From assembly GCA_028872645.1 (NCBI GenBank), contig JAPKDK010000077.1:1-11501 (forward strand): a stretch of DNA of 11,501 bases, given 5' to 3'. Below are positions 6,594 through 11,501 of this stretch, piece by piece. Origin of the DNA: Verrucomicrobiota bacterium. Lineage in GTDB: Bacteria; Verrucomicrobiota; Verrucomicrobiia; Limisphaerales; UBA1100. Within the stretch, counting starts at the first letter, position 1; the number at the start of each line of letters is the position of its first letter. Made by a program: the position numbers and the translations under genes. Under the pieces are notes generated by a model that was not told where the DNA came from, did not search any database, and saw only the letters and a list, made by a program, of their open reading frames with translations.

Positions 6594-8147
6594 ATGAAAC
6601 GCATTTTATTTCTCACATTTTTTGTGGCCTTCACCACTGTGGCGGACTGGCCGCAATGGCGTGGGCCGAACCGGAATGGCGTGGTGGTCGACGGCGTGCC
6701 GTTGCTCGGCGCCTTCCCGAAGGAGGGGTTGAAGCGGCTTTGGGTGAGTGAGTTTATCCCGAGCAATGACGATGGCGGACACGGCAGCGTGGTGGTGGCG
6801 GGCCAGCGGGTTTACCTGGCGCTGGTGTGGCACACGGATGTGCCTACGAAGACGCGGGCCATCAATGACTTGGTGTTGCGCAAGCTGGGCAATCGCGGGG
6901 TGACCATTCTGGGCGACAAGCTGGTGGCGAAAATGGAGAAGGACCGGGTGGGGCTCAGCCCGCGTCTGCGCGGGGCGAAGTTGACGGAGTGGATTGACAA
7001 ATGGGTGGCGGAGAATTTTAACAAGGAGCAGCAGCAGGTGTTGGCGAGTTGGGTCGCCAGTCGTTTCAAAAAAGGTAAGTCGGCGATTCCTGTCAAGGAT
7101 TTGCAGAAGCTGGCCACGATGCGCGAGCATCGGTTTGAGGATGACGCGGCGTTTAAAAAGTGGTTGGGCGAACAGGGTTTCAGCGATGCGGTGAAGGCGC
7201 AAGTGGTCAAGGCGGTGCCGGTCACGCGCAAGGTGGCGCAGGATGTGGTGGTGTGTTTGGATGCCATCACCGGCAAGACGCTATGGAAGGCGGAGGCGCC
7301 GGGCGAGCCAACGGGGCGGCGGTCGTCGAGTACGCCGTGTGTGGCCAATGGGCGGGTTTACGCCATGGGTGCGCGGCAGGCGTATTGCGTGGATGCGGTC
7401 ACGGGCAAGCCGGTGTGGTCGGCGGTTATTCCCGGCAAGAATGTGGCATCATCATTTTTGGTCGCGGAAGGGAAGGCGTTCGTGATGGCGGGTAGGTTGG
7501 TCGCGCTGGATGCAAAGACCGGTAGGGTGGTGTGGGAAAGCAAAGATGCGCGCGGCGGAAATTCATCGCCGGTGCATTGGGAGGATGATGGCAAAACATT
7601 TCTTATTATTAACGCGGGCCGGGAAGTGATTTGCCTGAACCCCGCCGACGGCAAGCTGGTGTGGCAGGTGAAGGGCGGCGGCGACTCCACGCCGGTGGTG
7701 GCTGGAAATCGAATGACGGTTTACAGCAGCGACAAGAAAATCGGCCTGGCCGGTTACAGCATCTCCGCAATAGGCGCCAAGATGCTCTGGAACATTCCGC
7801 TCGAGGCGCGGCGAACACAGTCTACGCCGGTGATTTACCAGGGCCATGTTTACCACGTCGGCGGTGACACGCAAATGTGTGTGGAGATGGAAACCGGCAA
7901 GGTGAAGTGGAAGGAGAAACGGCAAAGCAACATATCTTCGCCTTTCATCGCCGATGGTCGGCTGTTCACTTTTGAGAAAAAAGGGAGCGAGTTGGTGATG
8001 CTGCGCGCCGACCCGCTGGCGCATTACGAAATCGGCAAGGCACGCGTGCGCGCCATGTGGTGCCCCTCGCCGGTGCTCAGCCGCGGGAAGTTGGTTTTGC
8101 GGATGGATAATGGGGTGGCGTGTTTTGACTTGGCGAAAGAACGCTGA
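6594..8147 (+). CDS. Secreted PQQ-like beta-propeller protein with a long helical insertion
   Basis: Predicted 517 residues. Residues 1-17 (KRILFLTFFVAFTTVA after the Met) are a signal peptide, and the mature protein begins DWPQWRGPNRNGV, the hallmark start of PVC-type PQQ-like propeller proteins. Blade-like repeats follow: VVCLDAITGKTLWKA (219-233), AYCVDAVTGKPVWSA (263-277), LVALDAKTGRVVWES (302-316), VICLNPADGKLVWQV (345-359) and MCVEMETGKVKWKE (428-441). Each is preceded by a 'STP or SSP ... G' strand pair. Between the first strands (to about 83) and the blade starting at 215 lies about 130 residues of non-propeller, mostly helical and charged sequence, including LTEWIDKWVAENFNKEQQQV (130-149). 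The catalytic residues of true PQQ dehydrogenases are not recognisable, so enzyme activity should not be assumed; BamB-like scaffolding or binding is an alternative. It is divergent from the permease cluster and convergent with dapL, whose stop is 3 bases away. ATG 6594 places the signal peptide correctly. Confidence 0.88.
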   Translation: MKRILFLTFFVAFTTVADWPQWRGPNRNGVVVDGVPLLGAFPKEGLKRLWVSEFIPSNDDGGHGSVVVAGQRVYLALVWHTDVPTKTRAINDLVLRKLGNRGVTILGDKLVAKMEKDRVGLSPRLRGAKLTEWIDKWVAENFNKEQQQVLASWVASRFKKGKSAIPVKDLQKLATMREHRFEDDAAFKKWLGEQGFSDAVKAQVVKAVPVTRKVAQDVVVCLDAITGKTLWKAEAPGEPTGRRSSSTPCVANGRVYAMGARQAYCVDAVTGKPVWSAVIPGKNVASSFLVAEGKAFVMAGRLVALDAKTGRVVWESKDARGGNSSPVHWEDDGKTFLIINAGREVICLNPADGKLVWQVKGGGDSTPVVAGNRMTVYSSDKKIGLAGYSISAIGAKMLWNIPLEARRTQSTPVIYQGHVYHVGGDTQMCVEMETGKVKWKEKRQSNISSPFIADGRLFTFEKKGSELVMLRADPLAHYEIGKARVRAMWCPSPVLSRGKLVLRMDNGVACFDLAKER

Positions 8148-8150
8148 AAC

Positions 8151-9389
8151 TCACCACGCCATCGCCCCAATCCGCTCCGCGACCTCTTCCGCATTCGCGC
8201 GGCTGTTAAAGGCGCTGATGCGGAAGTAGCCTTCGCCGGCGTTGCCGAAGCCCGCGCCGGGGGTAATGACCACGGCGGCTTCGTTGAGGACGCGGTCAAA
8301 GATGTTCCAGCTCGGTGCGGCGTTTGGGGTTTTGAGCCAAATGTACGGGGCGTTGGTGCCGCCGAAAACTTCCAAGCCCGCGGCGATGGTGGCTTCGCGG
8401 AGGATTTTCGCGTTGCCCATATAATGCGTGACGAGTTCCTGCACTTGAGTTTTGCCGGCGTCGCTGTACACAGCGGCGGCGGCTTTTTGGATGGGATAGC
8501 TGGCGCCGTTGAATTTCGTGGCGGTGCGGCGTGACCACAAGCTGTGCAGACTGTGCGCGTTGCCTTCGGTGTCGGTGCCGGTGAGTTCTTTGGGAATCAC
8601 GGTGAAGGCGCAACGAGTGCCGGTGAAGCCGGCGTTTTTGGAAAAGCTGCGAAACTCGATGGCGCATTCGCGCGCGCCGGCGATTTCATAAATCGAATGT
8701 GGCACCTCGGCATCCTGAATGAACGCCTCGTACGCGGCATCGAACAAAATTAGCGTGTTGTTTTCTTTCGCGTACGCCACCCATCCGGCGAGTTGTTCGC
8801 GGGTGGCGGTGGCACCGGTGGGGTTGTTGGGGTAGCACAGATAAATAATGTCCGCCTTTTCATCTGGGGTGGCCGGAACGAAATTATTTTCCGCAGTGCA
8901 CGGCAGGTAAATGATGCCGCCGTATTGACCCGCATCATCGGCGGTATCGGTGTGGCCGGCCATCACGTTGGTGTCGAGGTAAACGGGGTAAACGGGGTCG
9001 GTGATGGCGATGCGGTTTTGGTGGCCGAGAATGTCGAGGATGTTCGCGGTGTCGCACTTGGCGCCGTCGGACACAAAAATTTCATCGGCTGTCACATTCA
9101 CACCGCGCGATTGAAAGTCATTTTCCGAAATTGCCTCGCGCAGAAAATCATAGCCGTGCTCCGGGCCGTAGCCTTTGAAGGTTTCGCGGTCGGCCATTTC
9201 GTCCACGGCGGCGTGCAGCGCCTCGGTGCAAGCAGGCGGCAGCGGCTCGGTCACATCGCCTATGCCACAGCGAATGAGCCGAGCGGCGGCCACGGGGTTG
9301 GACTCGGTAAATTCCTTCACGCGACGGCTAATCTCGGGGAAGAGATAACCCGCCTGCAGTTTCAAATAATGTTCGTTAATGAATGCCAT
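8151..9389 (-). CDS. dapL: LL-diaminopimelate aminotransferase
   Basis: Predicted 412 residues, the usual length. This PLP enzyme converts L-tetrahydrodipicolinate and glutamate to LL-diaminopimelate and 2-oxoglutarate. It replaces the DapD-DapC-DapE steps of lysine and peptidoglycan-precursor synthesis in the cytoplasm. The N-terminus AFINEHYLKLQAGYLFPEI is the DapL signature. Visible fold-type I residues are Asn188 in CYPNNPTG, Asp217 and Tyr220 in LFDAAYEAF, Lys251 (Schiff base) in SFSKNAGFTGTR with Arg259, and Arg390 in YFRISAF for the substrate carboxylate. SDGAKCD (107-113) and DPVYPVYLDTNVMAG (131-145) are also DapL-specific. ATG 9389 is preferred over the in-frame TTG at 9410 because homologues begin at this Met. 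No Shine-Dalgarno sequence precedes it. It lies 28 bases after the heme-protein gene on the same strand and may be cotranscribed, though no functional link is evident. Nothing looks broken. Confidence 0.96.
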   Translation of the reverse strand: MAFINEHYLKLQAGYLFPEISRRVKEFTESNPVAAARLIRCGIGDVTEPLPPACTEALHAAVDEMADRETFKGYGPEHGYDFLREAISENDFQSRGVNVTADEIFVSDGAKCDTANILDILGHQNRIAITDPVYPVYLDTNVMAGHTDTADDAGQYGGIIYLPCTAENNFVPATPDEKADIIYLCYPNNPTGATATREQLAGWVAYAKENNTLILFDAAYEAFIQDAEVPHSIYEIAGARECAIEFRSFSKNAGFTGTRCAFTVIPKELTGTDTEGNAHSLHSLWSRRTATKFNGASYPIQKAAAAVYSDAGKTQVQELVTHYMGNAKILREATIAAGLEVFGGTNAPYIWLKTPNAAPSWNIFDRVLNEAAVVITPGAGFGNAGEGYFRISAFNSRANAEEVAERIGAMAW

Positions 9390-9417
9390 CGGAGGGCGGA
9401 CGGTATCCAAACTCTGG

Positions 9418-11501
9418 CTATTTGCCCATCAGAAACGCAAACAAGTCCCGTACCTGCTGCGGCGTCAGTGCGTCGAGGATGCCCTCGGGCATGAGCGAGA
9501 CGGGCATCGCCTGTAAATCTTTGATTTCGTTGCGGGGGAGGGTGATGGAGTTTTGGGTGAGGTCGCGCAGCACGATGAACTGTGGCGCGTTCTGCGCGAT
9601 GAAGCCGGTGAGGCGTTGATTGTCCTTGGTGACGACGTTGAAGCCGGCGTACTCCTCGCGGATGCCGAGGCTGGGGTCAACCACGGCGGGGATGAGAAAG
9701 CCGGGGTTGTTGAGCTGATACGCATCAAGGCTCGGCCCGATGTTGCCGCCTTGGCCGCGCAGGCGATGGCACGCGGCGCAGGCGATTGCGAAAACAAGTT
9801 TGCCCGCCTTTGCGTCGCCTTTGTTCTCGGCAATTAATGCGGCTACCGCATTCATGCGTTGTTGCTTGGCCTCGGTGCTTTGACGCAACTGGCCCCAGTG
9901 TTTTTTCACGAGCGCGTTGATGGCCTTTTGTTTGTGGCTTTGCATGGCCAACACCGTGGCGGGGCGTACGTCCTCGCGCTTGATTTTTCCGGCGTCGATG
10001 GCTTGGATGAATTCCAGCGACCAATTCGCGCGGCTGCTTAAAATATTCTGCGCCAACTCGCGCTCGCTCTGCGGCATGCCCGCGTAGCGCGCTAGCAAAG
10101 CCGTGCCCACCGAGTTGTTGTTGAAACGCTGAAGCGCCGTCATCAGCTCAATGCGGCGTTTACTGTTTTTCTCGGCCTCGAATTGGCCGAGCAATAGTTT
10201 GAGTGCGTTGGCACTGCGGCGCTCGGAGAGTAGTTGGGTCAACGCGCGCCGCTCGCTGGCAGAGGTCTTTGGGTTTTTCACCAGCGCGATGGCTTCATCC
10301 ATGGCTTCGTGCAGGCCGAGCCGAGTAGCGAAGCTGATGAGTTGCGGCGTGTGCGGGCGGGATTCCCATAGTTTGAGGGTCTCGTTGAGCAGCGTCTTGG
10401 GCGGGTTTTGCACGGCGTTGCCACGGAGTCCTTCTTCCATTCCGGCGGCGAGTTGGTCGCGGTCGGCATCGGTGGGGGCGAGGGCAAGCAGCTTGGCGGC
10501 GGTTTTTAGGTTGGCGGCGGTGCGTTCCGCGGTGAATCGTTGGCCGAGGCGTTTCACGATATGGCTCTGCATCATCGAGGTTTTCCAAATGGACTTATCA
10601 GCAAGCAGCTTGGCCACGGCGGGGCCGTCGCTAACGGCTTTGTTTTCGATGGCCCACCAGAGAAGCAGCGGGATGTGTTTGTCATTCACGTCTTCGTCGC
10701 GTCTGATGAGGGTGGCGATGATGGGGAAACTGTCCTTGGCAGCCCATCGTTTGCATGAGGCTGCAAGGCAACTGCGGACTTCGGCGTTGGTCTCGATTTT
10801 TGCCAGCATGACAAGCTTGGTGCGCAGCGATGGAGTCATGAGGTGGTCGTCGCCGAGGAGGCGGATGGTCCAGTGGCGGATGAACGGGTGCGAGTGGGTG
10901 AGGGTGTGCTCGGCGAGGCGCGGGTTGAAACCGCCGCTGTGGTTAATGGCCCAGAAACATTCCAGCGCGAACTGGTCGTCGCCTTTCATCATCAAGCTGG
11001 TGAGGCGGGGCACGATTGATTTGTCGCGGCGGTCGGCCAACAAACGCTGGGCGGTTTGGCGATGCCACTTGTTGGGGTGCTTGAGGACGTTGATGAGTTC
11101 GCCGCTGGAGAGCTTGCCGAGGTCGGCGGGCTTGGCGGGCTTCGCTCCCTTGGCGTGCATGCGATAGATACGGCCGCTATTTTTGTGCCAAGTGTCGCGC
11201 GGGTCGAGATGGCTCAGGCGGCTGTCGTACCAGTCGGCGAAATAGATCGCGCCGTCAGGGCCGGCTTTGGTGTCGACGATGCGGAACCAGCGGTCGTCGG
11301 TGGTGACCATCGGCGGCGTGTCGACGGTGCGGAAGGTGGAGGCGTCGGCGTAGAGCTTGCTCGCCTGCACGCGATTCACCAACGCCATGCCGGCAATGAT
11401 GTGGCCCTCGTAATTGGGCAGTGCGCCGCCTTCGTAAATGATAGTTGATTGCGCGAAGCGCGGCTTGTAACCCTCGTGCGCCATATGTTGATAAAACCCA
11501 A
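9418..11501 (-). CDS. PVC-type membrane-bound dehydrogenase/HEAT-repeat protein with C-terminal heme-binding domain (5' end outside window)
   Basis: The frame is open to the right edge. The ATG at 11484 is almost surely internal, because five upstream codons (GFYQH) remain in frame and homologues have a few hundred more N-terminal residues. Numbering from that Met, residues 1-110 are the end of the PVC membrane-bound-dehydrogenase propeller, with STIIYEGG, TTDDRWFR, ADWYDSRL (83-90) and DPRDTWHKNSGRIYR (94-108). Residues of about 120-540 form helical HEAT-like repeats, such as HPNKWHRQTAQRLLADRRD. The last 140 residues are a cytochrome c-like domain: heme site CAACH at 569-573, GPSLDAY shortly after, and Met665 in MPEGILDAL as likely axial ligand. 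TAG is at 9418-9420. Such proteins are abundant, exported and multiplied in Verrucomicrobia and Planctomycetes, thought to act in periplasmic oxidation of sugars or alcohols with electrons passed to the heme; direct proof is scarce. The signal peptide is not visible. Confidence 0.9.
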   Translation of the reverse strand, partial: GFYQHMAHEGYKPRFAQSTIIYEGGALPNYEGHIIAGMALVNRVQASKLYADASTFRTVDTPPMVTTDDRWFRIVDTKAGPDGAIYFADWYDSRLSHLDPRDTWHKNSGRIYRMHAKGAKPAKPADLGKLSSGELINVLKHPNKWHRQTAQRLLADRRDKSIVPRLTSLMMKGDDQFALECFWAINHSGGFNPRLAEHTLTHSHPFIRHWTIRLLGDDHLMTPSLRTKLVMLAKIETNAEVRSCLAASCKRWAAKDSFPIIATLIRRDEDVNDKHIPLLLWWAIENKAVSDGPAVAKLLADKSIWKTSMMQSHIVKRLGQRFTAERTAANLKTAAKLLALAPTDADRDQLAAGMEEGLRGNAVQNPPKTLLNETLKLWESRPHTPQLISFATRLGLHEAMDEAIALVKNPKTSASERRALTQLLSERRSANALKLLLGQFEAEKNSKRRIELMTALQRFNNNSVGTALLARYAGMPQSERELAQNILSSRANWSLEFIQAIDAGKIKREDVRPATVLAMQSHKQKAINALVKKHWGQLRQSTEAKQQRMNAVAALIAENKGDAKAGKLVFAIACAACHRLRGQGGNIGPSLDAYQLNNPGFLIPAVVDPSLGIREEYAGFNVVTKDNQRLTGFIAQNAPQFIVLRDLTQNSITLPRNEIKDLQAMPVSLMPEGILDALTPQQVRDLFAFLMGK

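Noticed and set aside
8980..8997. Tandem repeat of TAAACGGGG (two copies)
   Set aside because: It simply encodes the conserved VYPVY stretch of DapL on the opposite strand and is not a separate repeat element.
8793..9494. 233-codon open frame on the + strand
   Set aside because: It is antisense to dapL, which is complete with all PLP-site residues, and it runs across the dapL/heme-gene boundary without any recognisable domain.
10151..11167. Long open frame (338 codons) on the + strand
   Set aside because: It lies fully antisense to the HEAT/heme protein, is rich in Ser and Arg with no domain-like pattern, and the opposite frame has clear conserved motifs including CAACH.
11482..11484. ATG taken as the start of the heme protein
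   Set aside because: The frame stays open upstream to the window edge and family members extend far further at the N-terminus, so this Met is internal.
1..11501. Search for CRISPR repeats, tRNA/rRNA genes, insertion sequences, toxin-antitoxin or phage genes
   Set aside because: No regularly spaced repeats, no transposase, integrase or phage-like protein, and no cloverleaf-like region were seen; gene content looks like ordinary chromosomal accessory and housekeeping genes.

Overview
The window most likely comes from a verrucomicrobial or related PVC-superphylum bacterium, probably free-living and heterotrophic. Three signs point there. The right edge carries a protein pairing a PVC-type membrane-bound dehydrogenase tail with a C-terminal CxxCH heme domain. 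Two secreted PQQ-like beta-propeller proteins are present, one with the mature N-terminus WPQWRGPNRNG. The lysine/peptidoglycan branch is represented by an LL-diaminopimelate aminotransferase (DapL), which is typical of Verrucomicrobia and Chlamydiae among others. The taxonomic call is inference from protein families; no rRNA or other phylogenetic marker is present.

Layout, left to right. (1) Positions 1-695, + strand: C-terminal part of a PQQ-like beta-propeller protein whose start lies outside the window. (2) 753-2663, + strand: secreted two-part alpha/beta hydrolase of the acetylxylan-esterase/dienelactone-hydrolase type, with an active N-terminal half and an apparently degenerate C-terminal half. 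(3) 2664-6452, - strand: a tight three-gene cluster, transcribed as GntP-family permease, then HpcH/HpaI-type aldolase, then secreted N-acyl-D-amino-acid deacylase-like amidohydrolase. (4) 6453-6593: a short divergent control region with an 18-bp near-palindrome. (5) 6594-8147, + strand: a complete secreted PQQ-like propeller with a long helical insertion. (6) 8151-9389, - strand: dapL. (7) 9418 to the right edge, - strand: PVC-type dehydrogenase/HEAT/heme-binding protein, cut off at its N-terminus.

The - strand cluster is the best candidate for a functional unit. An exported amidohydrolase could release an acid or amino acid outside the cytoplasm, the GntP carrier could import it, and the aldolase could cleave a 2-oxo-acid aldol to pyruvate plus an aldehyde. 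This fits degradation of acylated D-amino acids or sugar-acid-like compounds, but the substrate cannot be read from the sequence. The esterase-like hydrolase next door could be another degradative enzyme of the same habitat, though it is on the opposite strand.

Genes are packed very tightly. Two convergent pairs end 0 and 3 bases apart. Only one of the six visible starts has a plausible Shine-Dalgarno sequence. I found no tRNA, rRNA, CRISPR array, insertion sequence or other mobile element, and no gap above about 110 bases without a gene. I see no convincing evidence of a wholly new system; the oddities are family variants (an altered metal-ligand motif, insertions, a decayed duplicate domain).
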